DNA from: Lentzea alba
GTDB taxonomy: Bacteria; Actinomycetota; Actinomycetes; Mycobacteriales; Pseudonocardiaceae
Reading direction: 5' to 3'
Assembly: GCF_011067745.1 (NCBI RefSeq)
Contig: NZ_JAAMPJ010000008.1
Location: 310,001 to 374,000, forward strand
Length of the DNA: 64,000 nt
The translations under genes and the position numbers were made by a program. Shown piece after piece: positions 7,387 to 16,292 of the stretch (positions are counted from its first letter, which is position 1; every line of letters starts with the position of its first letter). The notes under the pieces are model-generated. The model saw only the letters and a list, made by a program, of their open reading frames with translations. It was not told where the DNA came from and did no database searches.

Positions 7387-9927
7387 GTGACATCTCCACT
7401 ACTCGGCCGGGACGCGGAACTCGCTGCTCTCGGACGTTTGCTCGACGACGCGGTGCAGGGAACCGGCTCGTGCGTGGTCGTCACCGGCGGGTTCGGCATC
7501 GGCAAGTCCGCGCTGCTGGAGGCCTTCACCGCCGAGGCCCGCGAGCGCGGCTTCACCGTCCGGCTGGCCAAGAGCGCGCGCCTGGAGAGCCACCTGCCCG
7601 GCGCGGTGGTCCGCCAGCTCGCGCCGTGCCTCGCGAACGAGCACGACCTCGAAGAGCTGTACGCGCGCGCCGCGAACTCCGCCCGCAGGGCACCGATCCT
7701 GATGGTCATCGACGACGTGCACGTCGCCGACACCTTCTCCAAGCGCGCGCTCGCGTACCTGCGCCCGCGGCTGCAGCACATGCCGGTCGTCATCGCGTTC
7801 GGCGCGTCGCAGGGCTACCTGTCCACGGACGAGGTGACGCTGCCCGAGATCGCCGGTGGCCACCCGCACCGCATCGACCTCGACGGCCTCGACATCGCGG
7901 CTGTCGAACGCCTCACCGAGAACCTCCCGGACCGGGACGCGGCGCGCTGCCACGAACTCACCGGCGGCAACCCCTATCTGCTACAAGCCTTGCTACGTGA
8001 GGAAGGCGAGGGGTCTGCCGCCGTCGGCGAGATGATCGGCATGCGGTTGCGCGAGTACACCGGGACCGCCGAGGTCGCCCGTTCCGCCGCCGTGCTGGAC
8101 GGTGACGCCGGCCTCGAACTGCTGTCCGCGCTCACCGGCTTCGACGCGTTGCCCGCCGTCGACACGCTCGTCCGTCTCGGTGTGCTCGCCGACACCGACC
8201 CGCTGACGTTCAGGCATCCGTTCGTGCGCAACAGCATCCTCGCCGACATGCCGGTCGCGGTCCGTTCCGCCGCGCACGCCCGCGCCGCCTGGCTGCTGTT
8301 CGAGTCGGACGCCCCCGACGAGCGTGTCGCCGAGCACGTGCTGAAGGCCAGGTCGGTCCGCTTGCCGTGGTCGGTCGACCTGTTGCGGGAGGTCGGCGGT
8401 GTCGAGCACCTGGAACGGGCGCTCGAGGAACATCTGTCCGACGAGGACCGCCTGTCGATCGAGGTCGAGCTCGGTCACGCGGAACACCTGAAGAACAACG
8501 CCCTCGGCCGCGACCGCGTCCGCGACGCGCTGGTCAAGTGCGAGGACCCGCGGCTCGCCGCGAGCGTCACGCTGTCGTTGATCCAGCGCATGTGCACGGG
8601 TTCGGACGCGCACTTCGCGGTCTCGCTGGCGATCATGGTCATCGCCCGGCTGCTGCCCGAGGACCGCGACCTGGTCTGGAACCTCGTCTGCACCACCTAT
8701 CTCCTCGCCGCCAACCGCGACGCCCGGATGGCGAACTGCGCCGGCAAGTACTTCGGCGACCTCATCGGCGACATCCCGCAGGACCCGAACCTGAAGCGCG
8801 CGCGGTCGGCGTTGCTCGCCGTCGGCAACGCCCGCAACGGCGACTCGTCCGCGGACGCCGTCAAGCACGCGCTGGAGGCACTCGACGGCGAATGGGTCGA
8901 CGTGTTCGGCGAGTCGTACCTGTTCACGTTCCTGGTGCCGGTGCTCGGCGACGATCCCGCGCACATCAACAAGCTCTGGCTCTCGCACAGCACCGCGCCG
9001 GTCTCGCACGACCCGCACCTGCGCCGCGGCATGCTCAGCATGATCGCCCGCGCCACCGCCTTCCACAACAGCGGTGACCTCGCCCGCGCCTACACGTTCC
9101 TGACGCCACCGGTCTCGACCGGCAACCTCGACTGCCCGTCGGTCCTGCTGGCGAGCGCGAAACTGGCCGAGGTGTGCGTCGAGATGGGGCAGTTCGACGA
9201 GGCCGCGCCGCTGGTCACCGAAGACGGCGATCTGTTGCAGCACATCAACGTCGTCTACGCCCGCGGCCGGCTCAAGCTCGCGTCGTGCCACGCGGAGGGC
9301 GCGCTCGAAGACCTGCTCGAAGCGGGACGGCGGCTCGCCGCGCGGGAGATGCCGAACCCGGCGCTGGTCGCCTGGCGGCACCACGCCGTGCGCGCGTATT
9401 TGGCGTTGGGCAACCGCGACGACGCCGCGCGGCTCGCGCACGAAGAGCTCGACCTGGCCAAGAGGTGGGGCTCCACCCGTGTCGTGGGAACCGCGCTGAT
9501 GAGCGTGGGCATCAGCACCGACGACGTCGACGTCCTCGCTGAGGCAGAACAACTTCTCGCCTCGTCACCGCACCGGCTGCTGCACGCCCAGTCGTCGTAC
9601 TGGCTCGGCCACCACCTGCGCCGCAAGGGCCGCACCGACGCGGCCGCCCCGCACCTGCGTCAGGCGTTCGAACTGGCCCGCCACCTCAGCGCGCACCCGC
9701 TGGCCAAGCTCGCCGGTGACGAGGTCCGGGACGGGGACGACCAGGTCCAGGGCCTGACCAAGCAGGAGAACCGCGTCGCGCGGATGGCGGTGCAAGGTCT
9801 GACGAACCGGCAGATCGCCGAGACCCTGCACCTCACCCGCCGCACGGTGGAACTGCACCTGTCGAGCGCCTACCGCAAGCTCGGCATCACGGGACGAGCT
9901 GAGCTCGTCGCCGCCTTGTGGTCCTGA
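7387..9927 (+). CDS. LuxR-family regulator with AAA ATPase (LAL type)
   Basis: 846 residues from the GTG at 7387. The N-terminus reads LLGRDAELAALGRLL, followed by a P-loop GGFGIGKS (G34-S41) and a Walker B segment ILMVIDDVHVAD. A long helical TPR-like middle follows. A LuxR helix-turn-helix closes the protein (LTKQENRVARMAVQGLTNRQ and TRRTVELHLSSAYRKLG). Such large ATP-binding LuxR regulators usually activate nearby transport or biosynthetic genes on sensing a ligand. The natural candidates are the convergent MFS and swivel/ATP-grasp genes. Its last 41 bp overlap the 3' end of the MFS gene. The 234 bp upstream hold no gene I can support. Confidence 0.9.
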   Translation: MTSPLLGRDAELAALGRLLDDAVQGTGSCVVVTGGFGIGKSALLEAFTAEARERGFTVRLAKSARLESHLPGAVVRQLAPCLANEHDLEELYARAANSARRAPILMVIDDVHVADTFSKRALAYLRPRLQHMPVVIAFGASQGYLSTDEVTLPEIAGGHPHRIDLDGLDIAAVERLTENLPDRDAARCHELTGGNPYLLQALLREEGEGSAAVGEMIGMRLREYTGTAEVARSAAVLDGDAGLELLSALTGFDALPAVDTLVRLGVLADTDPLTFRHPFVRNSILADMPVAVRSAAHARAAWLLFESDAPDERVAEHVLKARSVRLPWSVDLLREVGGVEHLERALEEHLSDEDRLSIEVELGHAEHLKNNALGRDRVRDALVKCEDPRLAASVTLSLIQRMCTGSDAHFAVSLAIMVIARLLPEDRDLVWNLVCTTYLLAANRDARMANCAGKYFGDLIGDIPQDPNLKRARSALLAVGNARNGDSSADAVKHALEALDGEWVDVFGESYLFTFLVPVLGDDPAHINKLWLSHSTAPVSHDPHLRRGMLSMIARATAFHNSGDLARAYTFLTPPVSTGNLDCPSVLLASAKLAEVCVEMGQFDEAAPLVTEDGDLLQHINVVYARGRLKLASCHAEGALEDLLEAGRRLAAREMPNPALVAWRHHAVRAYLALGNRDDAARLAHEELDLAKRWGSTRVVGTALMSVGISTDDVDVLAEAEQLLASSPHRLLHAQSSYWLGHHLRRKGRTDAAAPHLRQAFELARHLSAHPLAKLAGDEVRDGDDQVQGLTKQENRVARMAVQGLTNRQIAETLHLTRRTVELHLSSAYRKLGITGRAELVAALWS

Positions 9928-11122
9928 CGACGATCAGCAAGCCCGCCAGCAACGCCATCAGGATCACGGTGACGACGGACGACAGCACCAGGAACTCGTT
10001 GAGCCGCCCGCCGGCGAGGTAGACGCCGAGCACGACTGCGACGACCGCGCACACGGCACGGTCCATGATGGACTCCATCGACAGAAGCGTTGCGCGGTAG
10101 CGGGAATCCGGGATCGCGTCGTTGAGCAGCTTCTTCTGGATGGGGAAACTCATGCCCGCCGTCACGGAGAACAGGCACAGCAACACGATCGTCACGACGC
10201 CACCGGACGGCACGATGAAGCCGATCGCCAACGCCATCACGACGGTCAGCAGGAACACCGACTTCGCCGGCCCGATCTTCTTCGACAGCCAGTGCGGGCG
10301 CGCGGCGGCGACGGCCTCGAAGATCGTCATCGCGGCGAGCACCGAGCCGTACCAGGTGACCGAGACGTCCTTCGAGTCGAGCACCGGCTGGAACAGGTTC
10401 ACCTGCAGGATCCGCACCAGCGTGAACATCGCGATGCCCTGCACCATCAACAGCAACAGCCAGCGTGAGGCTTTGAGTGAGCTGAACGCACCGCCGACGC
10501 CCGCGAGCAGCTTCGACGTCTTGCCTTCAGGTCGTTGCCAGCCCGGAATCGGTGGCAGTTTCAGCGCCAGCACGACCGCGATCGCGGCGTTGATCGCGGT
10601 GAGCCAATACGGCGACGGCATGTTCCACTGCATCAGCAAACCGATCACCGGCCAGTACACGATCTTGCCGACGAGGCTGTAGGACCGTCCGACGCCCTCG
10701 ACCTTGAGGTAGAGGTGCCCGGCGTTGTGCGCGTTGAGGTACTCGTACAGGTACGCGCTCTGGGCGCCCGAGATCAACGACCTGGCCAGCGCGATCAACA
10801 GGAAGTGGACCAGGAACCCGGTGTAGTTGCCGGCGAACACCGGCACCATGTTCGCGAAGACCAGCACGCCCGCGCCGAGCCACAACGACGTGCGGTAGTC
10901 GAAGCGGTCCGCGACCATGCCGGTCGGGATCTCCATGAGGCAGAACGCGATGTAGTAGATCGACTGGATGCCGAAGATCTCGGCGTCGCTCAGCCCGAGC
11001 TGCTTCTGGTACTCGTAGAAGATCGGGATCCACAGCAGCAGCCCGAAGAAGAACTGGAAGCCGTACGTCAGGCGGACGGCACGCGCCACTTCCGGAGTCG
11101 CCGGTACGCGAAGACCCAGCAT
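9887..11122 (-). CDS. MFS transporter
   Basis: 411 residues with about 12 hydrophobic segments. The loop 2-3 signature is seen as GMVADRFDYRTSLWLG, and a long central loop (WQRPEGKTSKLLAG) separates the halves. The ATG at 11122 shares one base with the TGA of the upstream gene (TGATG), so the two are translationally coupled. A longer frame to 11179 would run inside that gene. The pairing with a phosphotransfer-type enzyme suggests uptake or export of its substrate or product, but that is inference. Its 3' end overlaps the LuxR regulator by 41 bp on the other strand. Confidence 0.85.
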   Translation of the reverse strand: MLGLRVPATPEVARAVRLTYGFQFFFGLLLWIPIFYEYQKQLGLSDAEIFGIQSIYYIAFCLMEIPTGMVADRFDYRTSLWLGAGVLVFANMVPVFAGNYTGFLVHFLLIALARSLISGAQSAYLYEYLNAHNAGHLYLKVEGVGRSYSLVGKIVYWPVIGLLMQWNMPSPYWLTAINAAIAVVLALKLPPIPGWQRPEGKTSKLLAGVGGAFSSLKASRWLLLLMVQGIAMFTLVRILQVNLFQPVLDSKDVSVTWYGSVLAAMTIFEAVAAARPHWLSKKIGPAKSVFLLTVVMALAIGFIVPSGGVVTIVLLCLFSVTAGMSFPIQKKLLNDAIPDSRYRATLLSMESIMDRAVCAVVAVVLGVYLAGGRLNEFLVLSSVVTVILMALLAGLLIVVRTTRRRRAQLVP

Positions 11123-13083
11123 CAGATCGAGTACGGCCGGAGCTGCAGGACGTACAGGACCTCGTCGGTGGCGAGCCACTCGATGTCGACCGGCGAGTCG
11201 AACGTGTAGTCCGGCGAGAAGTGCGACTGCAGCAACCGGCCCACGATCGCGAGCCGCTGCAGCTGCGCGTGCCCTTTTGTGGTCAAGTCCTCCTCAGCGT
11301 CACCGAGGGACACCGTGCGGCCGCCACCCTCCACAGTGGAGTAGAGGTACTGCATCGGCTGCTTCGAGCCCTCGACGACGTCGGTGACGTTCGGCGAGAC
11401 GTTGATGTAGACGTTGCGGAAGTCGTTGCGGTTCATGGGATTCGTCGTGACCATGACACCGCCGAAGTCCGCCTTGACCTGCTCCTGGATCACGACGCCC
11501 ATGAAGCAGTCGTCCAACGAGATGCCGGCCTGCTGCCGCAGGCGCACGCTGCGCGCCGACACGAGCGAGGCCCACACCTCCTTGACCGACGCCACGATCT
11601 TCTCGGCGTTGGTGACGTGGTTGTACGACTCGTAGATGCCCGCGGCGGAGAACCCGGCCAGGTCCTCGGCGTTCGACGAGCTGCGCACCACGAAGGTCCG
11701 CACGCCCGCGAGGTTCTCGACGAGCGCGGTGTCCAGTTCGGACAGCAGGTAGTCGGGCACGCGGGTCTTGCGGATCAGCTGCTGCAGCTCGACGCACAGC
11801 GGTTCGATCTCGCGGGCGTTGAGCTCCAGGGCCATCTTCAGCTTGCCGATGGCCTGTTGGATCTTCGGCGACGACTCCAGGAAGCCCTGGTGCATCGAGA
11901 AGGGGAGGGCGATGCCGCGCGGCACCCGGACCCGTTCGGCGAGCAGCTGCTGAGAGGCGGTGAGCAGGTCGCCTTCACTGTCGAGCAGCTTCGCGAGGTA
12001 CGGCATGAGGTTGTCACGCGGCGGGCGCGGCACCGAGAAGAAACCGAGCAGCCGACGCGGCGATTCCGCGGCGAGCACGTGGTGCAGCTCGCCGAGGTTC
12101 GCGGCCTTGGTGCCGTAGCGGTGGCTGTCGTTGTAGCGGATCTTGCCGAGGTCGAGGATCGGGTTGTAGGTGTCCTCGGGCTCCTCGAGCGTGACGCGCT
12201 GCGCGTACCAGGCGGGGCGCTGGCCGATGTCAGCCGGCTCGTCGATCAGCCGCAGACCGACCTCGGCGCTCTTCGGCGACACCTCGTACTCGACCCACTG
12301 GCCGTCGAGGTTCTCCCGGTCGATCAGGTCGAACGCGCCGAGCTGGATGGCGTTCGGAATGGACCATCCGGTCGCGAGAACGTTCGTGTGCGACAGGGGA
12401 GTGGTGTGGCTCGCGTTGATGATGCCGGCGAGTCGCGGAATGTCGTCGGGAACGCGGTGCATCACCACGATGTCGAACCACTCCAGCGAGTTCTCGCGAT
12501 ACTCCTGCTCGGTGCGGAATGCGCGCAACCGGCCCTTCGTCGTGCCGGGGTTCAACGCCACGAACTCGGCGGTGGAGAACAATTCGTGCGCAAGGATTCG
12601 TGGAAGCCTTTCCAAGGGAAGCTCCGCCACGGCCTGTTCCTGGAGGTGGTTGGCGGGCTTGAAGAACAACGGCGTCGCGGAGTCGACGTTCTTGCGCACT
12701 TCGGCGTAGAAGTACTCGATCATGTCCGCCGACATGGTGTCGACCTCGACCGTCTCCAGCGAGAACATGCGCTTGTCCTCGCGCTTGTGCAGCGACAGGA
12801 CGCCGAGGAAGAACCGCCGGTCAGAGGCGTGGTAGAAGCTCTGGTTGAACTCGTCGATCCGCGCGCGCATCTCCTCGCCGCCGATGCCGAGAACCTCTTG
12901 CCCGATGTAAAGGGCGTGGAACTCGTGACGCGCGTTGTTCAGAAAATGGATCGTCTCGTTGTGTCGGTCGACGACCACCTTGACGAAGGAATAACCACCC
13001 AGACTGCCGGACAGCTGGTTGAATGCCGACATCGTCAGCTGTTCTCCGACCAGCCCCGCCACGTCGGCTTCCTGGACAGCCAC
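11122..13083 (-). CDS. phosphohistidine-swivel / ATP-grasp (PEP-utilising family) protein of unusual domain order
   Basis: 653 residues from the GTG at 13083, 6 nt after GAGAGGAG; the ATG at 13110 lacks a site. About 200 N-terminal residues are unfamiliar (FNQLSGSLGGYSFVKVVVDR...). Next is a PEP-mobile (swivel) segment, INASHTTPLSHTNVLATGW, with the candidate phospho-His, then a PPDK_N-type ATP-grasp domain (YGTKAANLGEL, VVRSSSNAEDLAGFSAAGIYES, VIQEQVKADFGGVM, ending DIEWLATDEVLYVLQLRPYS). PEP synthase and rifampin phosphotransferase have ATP-grasp first. Swivel-first matches glucan-water-dikinase-like enzymes. There is no PEP/pyruvate TIM barrel. The likely reaction is ATP-driven phosphorylation of an unknown acceptor. 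Coupled to the MFS gene. Confidence 0.78.
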   Translation of the reverse strand: MAVQEADVAGLVGEQLTMSAFNQLSGSLGGYSFVKVVVDRHNETIHFLNNARHEFHALYIGQEVLGIGGEEMRARIDEFNQSFYHASDRRFFLGVLSLHKREDKRMFSLETVEVDTMSADMIEYFYAEVRKNVDSATPLFFKPANHLQEQAVAELPLERLPRILAHELFSTAEFVALNPGTTKGRLRAFRTEQEYRENSLEWFDIVVMHRVPDDIPRLAGIINASHTTPLSHTNVLATGWSIPNAIQLGAFDLIDRENLDGQWVEYEVSPKSAEVGLRLIDEPADIGQRPAWYAQRVTLEEPEDTYNPILDLGKIRYNDSHRYGTKAANLGELHHVLAAESPRRLLGFFSVPRPPRDNLMPYLAKLLDSEGDLLTASQQLLAERVRVPRGIALPFSMHQGFLESSPKIQQAIGKLKMALELNAREIEPLCVELQQLIRKTRVPDYLLSELDTALVENLAGVRTFVVRSSSNAEDLAGFSAAGIYESYNHVTNAEKIVASVKEVWASLVSARSVRLRQQAGISLDDCFMGVVIQEQVKADFGGVMVTTNPMNRNDFRNVYINVSPNVTDVVEGSKQPMQYLYSTVEGGGRTVSLGDAEEDLTTKGHAQLQRLAIVGRLLQSHFSPDYTFDSPVDIEWLATDEVLYVLQLRPYSI

Positions 13084-13206
13084 ACCCGCTCCTCTCGTGC
13101 GCCATTGCAACGAGCAAGTGTGACACCGGGGTGCTGATCGTTGTTCCCGGAAGAAATCTCAACAGGTGATGGTTCCGTTCACCTTTCCTCAAACTCCCGT
13201 TAATTG

Positions 13207-13263
13207 GAGACCGGCGTCACCTCCTGTTGGGTGAAGAATCCAACGTGGTGGGACGCCGGTCTC
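13207..13263 (-). terminator. long branched hairpin downstream of eda
   Basis: GAGACCGGCGTC (13207-13218) pairs perfectly with GACGCCGGTCTC (13252-13263). Inside the loop GTTGG/CCAAC forms a second stem. It lies just after the eda stop and before the promoter of the next gene on the same strand, as a factor-independent terminator would. Confidence 0.7.
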
Positions 13264-13298
13264 GTGATGCGAGCCGAATTTCCGGTCCGTGACCTGGA

Positions 13299-13922
13299 TT
13301 ACCCGAGCCGGCTCGCTTCCCGGGCGAGCGTCTCGATGCGGTCCCAGTCGCCGTTCGCCAGCGCGTCCTTCGGCGCCAGCCACGAACCACCGACGCAGCC
13401 GACGTTCGGCAGCGCGAGGTAGTTCGGCGCGGTCTGCGGCGTGATGCCACCGGTCGGGCAGAACTTCACGTGCGGGATCGGCCCGCCGATCGACTTCAGG
13501 TAGTCGACCCCGCCCGCCGCCTCGGCCGGGAAGAACTTCAACGCGCTCAGCCCGCGCTCGGCCAGGCGCATCACCTCGGACACCGTCGCCGCGCCCGGCA
13601 GGTACGGCAGACCGGTTGCGTCGGCGGCGTCGAGCACCCGGTCGGTCGTGCCGGGCGTGACGAGGAACGCCGCTCCGGCCTTCGCCGCCTGCTCGGCGTG
13701 CTCGGGCGCCGTGACGGTGCCGGCGCCGATCACGATGTCCGGCACTTCGCGCGCGACGTTCTCGATCGCGGCGAGCGCGGCCGGCGTGCGCAGTGTGAGC
13801 TCGATGACGCGAACGCCACCGCGCAGCAGCGCCTGGGCGAGCGGCACCGCGTGGTCGGCGTCGTCGACCACGACGACGGGGATGACGGGCGACAGCGTGA
13901 GAAGGTCCGCGCCGGTTGTCAC
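13299..13922 (-). CDS. eda: 2-dehydro-3-deoxyphosphogluconate (KDPG) aldolase
   Basis: 207 residues from the GTG at 13922, with AAGGAGAG 7 nt upstream. Class I aldolase TIM-barrel motifs: RVIELTLRTP (catalytic Glu), VIGAGTVT, FLVTPGTTD, and ALKFFPAE with the Schiff-base Lys. It cleaves KDPG to pyruvate and glyceraldehyde-3-phosphate, the last step of the Entner-Doudoroff pathway. The dehydratase for the first step is encoded upstream on the same strand, so the pair forms the pathway core. Unusually, 286 bp with a dispersed repeat separate them. Confidence 0.93.
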   Translation of the reverse strand: MTTGADLLTLSPVIPVVVVDDADHAVPLAQALLRGGVRVIELTLRTPAALAAIENVAREVPDIVIGAGTVTAPEHAEQAAKAGAAFLVTPGTTDRVLDAADATGLPYLPGAATVSEVMRLAERGLSALKFFPAEAAGGVDYLKSIGGPIPHVKFCPTGGITPQTAPNYLALPNVGCVGGSWLAPKDALANGDWDRIETLAREASRLG

Positions 13923-13940
13923 TGCTGCTCTCCTTGATCG

Positions 13941-14196
13941 GAAACCGATATATCGCATGCTGTCACACCTGCCTCGCGCCCACCCGGATGCAAAAGACGT
14001 TTGCGGACGAAGTCAAAAGACTCATTGCAAAGGCTGTTGGGCAAGCCCTGCAGGGTCGGACTGCCGGGGCCGATGGGGCGGGTACGGCGACGGGCTGGGT
14101 CGGCGTCGCCGCCTTTGCAATGGGTCTTTTGCGGACGAAGTCCAAAGTCTCATTGCTAAAGGGCAGGTCAGCGGTAGTGGAAAAGTAATATATTGG
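13941..14196. repeat. composite repeat copy B: two hairpins bracketed by ATATAT words
   Basis: The edd-eda spacer starts with CCGATATATCGC (core 13947-13954) and ends with AATATATTGG (core 14187-14194). Between them are unit B1 (13997-14030, with ACGTTTGCGGACGAAGTC...) and unit B2 (about 14113-14160, TGCAATGGGTCTTTTG pairing imperfectly with CAAAGTCTCATTGC). GGGCAGGTCAGCGG follows B2, the complement of the shoulder seen at copies A and C. GACTCATTGCAAAGGC in B1 and GCCTTTGCAATGGGTC in B2 can also pair with each other. B1 is identical over 34 bp to copy E at 40249-40282. Confidence 0.92.
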
Positions 14197-14208
14197 TGGT
14201 GCAGGGGG

Positions 14209-16065
14209 TCAGTGGTGCGTGACCGGGGCGAAGTGGTCGGCGGTGATGGGGCCGAACACCGTCGCGCCGCGGTCAGCGGGGCCGACGGTGCGGCGCAGTG
14301 CGGCGAACAGTTCGCGGCCCGTGCCGACCCATTCGCGGCCGGTCGGCGGGAAGTCCACGAGGGGCCGCGACGCCAGTTCGCCCGCGGACACGTGGGCCTC
14401 CAGCGTTCCGGCGGAGGCGTCCAGCCGCACGACGTCGCCGTCGCGGACGCGGCCGAGCGGGCCGCCCACTGCGGCTTCCGGGGTCACCTGGATGGCGGCC
14501 GGGATCTTGCCCGAGGCACCGGACATGCGGCCGTCGGTCACCAGGGCCACCTTGTAGCCGCGGTCCATCAGGACGCCCAGCGGCGGGGTCAGCTTGTGCA
14601 GTTCGGGCATGCCGTTGGCCTGCGGGCCCTGCTGGCGGACGACGACGACCACGTCGCGGTCGAGTTCGCCTGCCTGGAAGGCCTCCTGGAAGGCTTCCTG
14701 CGTGGTGAACACGCGGGCAGGCGCCTCGACGACGTGGTTTTCGGAAGCCACGGCCGAGACCTTGATGACCGAGCGGCCGAGGTTGCCGGTGAGCATCCGC
14801 AGGCCACCGTCGGCGGCGAACGGGTCGGAGGCGGGGCGCAGGACTTCGAGGTCCAGCGAGCGGCCGGGGCCGTCCACCCAGACCACCGAGCCGTCGACCA
14901 GCGTCGGTTCCTGGCGGTAGCGGTCGAGGCCGTGACCGGCCACGGTGTTGACGTCGGCGTGCAGCAAGCCGGCGTCCAGCAAGGTGCCGACGACGAACTG
15001 GACGCCGCCCGCGGCCTGGAAGTGGTTGATGTCGGCGCTGCCGTTCGGGTAGACCCGCGCGATCAGCGGCACGATCGACGACAGGTCGTTCAGGTCGTCC
15101 CAGCTCAGCTCGATGCCCGCGGCGGCGGCGATGGCGACCAGGTGCATCGTGTGGTTGGTGGAGCCACCGGTGGCCAGCAGGGCGACCACGCCGTTGACCA
15201 CGGCCTTCTCGTCGACGATGTGCGCGATCGGGGTGTAGTCGTCACCGCGGGCCATCTCGACGGCGCGGCGGCCGGCGTGCTCGGTCAGCGCGCGTCGCAA
15301 CGAGGTGCCCGGCGGCACGAACGAGGCGCCCGGCAGGTGCAGGCCCATGACCTCGACGACCATCTGGTTCGAGTTCGCGGTGCCGTAGAACGTGCAGGTG
15401 CCGGGGGAGTGGTACGAGGCGGCCTCGGCCTCCAGCAGGTCCTCGCGCGACGCCTTGCCCTCCGCGTAGAGCTGCCGGACGCGGGCCTTCTCCTTGTTGG
15501 ACAGGCCGGACGACATCGGGCCCGCGGGCACCAGGATCGACGGCAGGTGCCCGAACGACAGCGCGCCGATCAGCAGGCCCGGCACGATCTTGTCGCAGAC
15601 GCCCAGCAGCACCGCGGCGTCGAACATCTCGTGCGACAGGGCCACGCCGGTGGACATCGCGATGACGTCACGGCTGAACAGCGACAGCTCCATGCCGTCC
15701 CGGCCCTGGGTGATGCCGTCGCACATCGCGGGCACACCGCCCGCGAACTGGGACACGCCACCCGCCGAACGGACCGCGTCCTTGATCCAGGCCGGGTACT
15801 CCTGGAACGGCTGGTGGGCGGACAGCATGTCGTTGTAGGACGACACGATCGCGACGTTGGACTTGCGCAGCGCCCGCAGCGCCGCCTTGTCGCCGCCGGT
15901 GATTCCGGCGAAGCCGTGCGCCAGGTTGCTGCACGCGAAGCCGGACCGGGACGTGCCGTCCTGCGCGGCCGCGGCCACTCGTTCGAGGTACACACGACGG
16001 GAATCGGCGCTTCGGGCGGCGATCCGGCGCGTGACCTCTGTCAGGACAGGATGCAGTTCGGTCAT
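14209..16065 (-). CDS. edd: phosphogluconate dehydratase
   Basis: 618 residues, the usual Edd length, from the ATG at 16065 with GGAG 7 nt before it. IlvD/Edd family signatures are clear: FACSNLAHG, PAMCDGITQG and LLGVCDKIVPG hold the Cys residues that bind the [4Fe-4S] cluster. ATGGSTNHTMHL and VTDGRMSGASGKIPAAI are the family blocks near the active site. YNDMLSAHQPF favours Edd over dihydroxy-acid dehydratase. It converts 6-phosphogluconate to KDPG for the aldolase downstream. Expression probably starts in the divergent promoter region, which holds an inverted repeat and a CRP-like site. Confidence 0.94.
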   Translation of the reverse strand: MTELHPVLTEVTRRIAARSADSRRVYLERVAAAAQDGTSRSGFACSNLAHGFAGITGGDKAALRALRKSNVAIVSSYNDMLSAHQPFQEYPAWIKDAVRSAGGVSQFAGGVPAMCDGITQGRDGMELSLFSRDVIAMSTGVALSHEMFDAAVLLGVCDKIVPGLLIGALSFGHLPSILVPAGPMSSGLSNKEKARVRQLYAEGKASREDLLEAEAASYHSPGTCTFYGTANSNQMVVEVMGLHLPGASFVPPGTSLRRALTEHAGRRAVEMARGDDYTPIAHIVDEKAVVNGVVALLATGGSTNHTMHLVAIAAAAGIELSWDDLNDLSSIVPLIARVYPNGSADINHFQAAGGVQFVVGTLLDAGLLHADVNTVAGHGLDRYRQEPTLVDGSVVWVDGPGRSLDLEVLRPASDPFAADGGLRMLTGNLGRSVIKVSAVASENHVVEAPARVFTTQEAFQEAFQAGELDRDVVVVVRQQGPQANGMPELHKLTPPLGVLMDRGYKVALVTDGRMSGASGKIPAAIQVTPEAAVGGPLGRVRDGDVVRLDASAGTLEAHVSAGELASRPLVDFPPTGREWVGTGRELFAALRRTVGPADRGATVFGPITADHFAPVTHH

Positions 16066-16192
16066 GGTGGTCTCCGGGTCATCACGGGCCGTGGTGGGGC
16101 CCTTACGAGACGACAACGGTGGCGTCCCACGGACGGGCGTGACGCCACACACAGTAAGTCATGGCTGGTGGTAAGCACAAAAACGATTCAGT

Positions 16193-16211
16193 AACTGGGA
16201 GGGAACCAGTT
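16193..16211. promoter_or_regulatory. inverted repeat, candidate operator of edd
   Basis: AACTGG-N7-CCAGTT lies 128 bp before edd and 82 bp before the divergent small gene. Size and symmetry fit a dimeric regulator. The regulator is not identified. Confidence 0.4.
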
Positions 16212-16224
16212 TTGAATCTTGGCG

Positions 16225-16240
16225 TGTGGTGCTTGTCACA
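16225..16240. promoter_or_regulatory. CRP/GlxR-like site upstream of the sdh region
   Basis: TGTGGTGCTTGTCACA matches TGTGA-N6-TCACA except at one position. It lies 52 bp before the small gene that precedes sdhCAB. Control of sdhCAB by GlxR is known in Corynebacterium glutamicum. Confidence 0.45.
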
Positions 16241-16292
16241 TGGCTTGAGATTGGGCAGAGTGCGGGGCACGACCTTGGAACGGAGGTGTCCC

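Noticed and set aside
11221..13137. 638-codon open frame on the + strand
   Set aside because: It is the complement of the swivel/ATP-grasp gene; the opposite strand has clear family motifs and this frame gives an Arg/Val/Asp-rich chain without domains.
13991..14160. Short frames in the repeats giving peptides such as AMSLLTSSSKDSLL
   Set aside because: They arise from the hairpin sequence in several frames and strands, without starts, ribosome sites or consistent length.
13648..16194. 848-codon open frame on the + strand
   Set aside because: It runs antisense through eda, the repeat and edd; edd motifs on the other strand are unambiguous.
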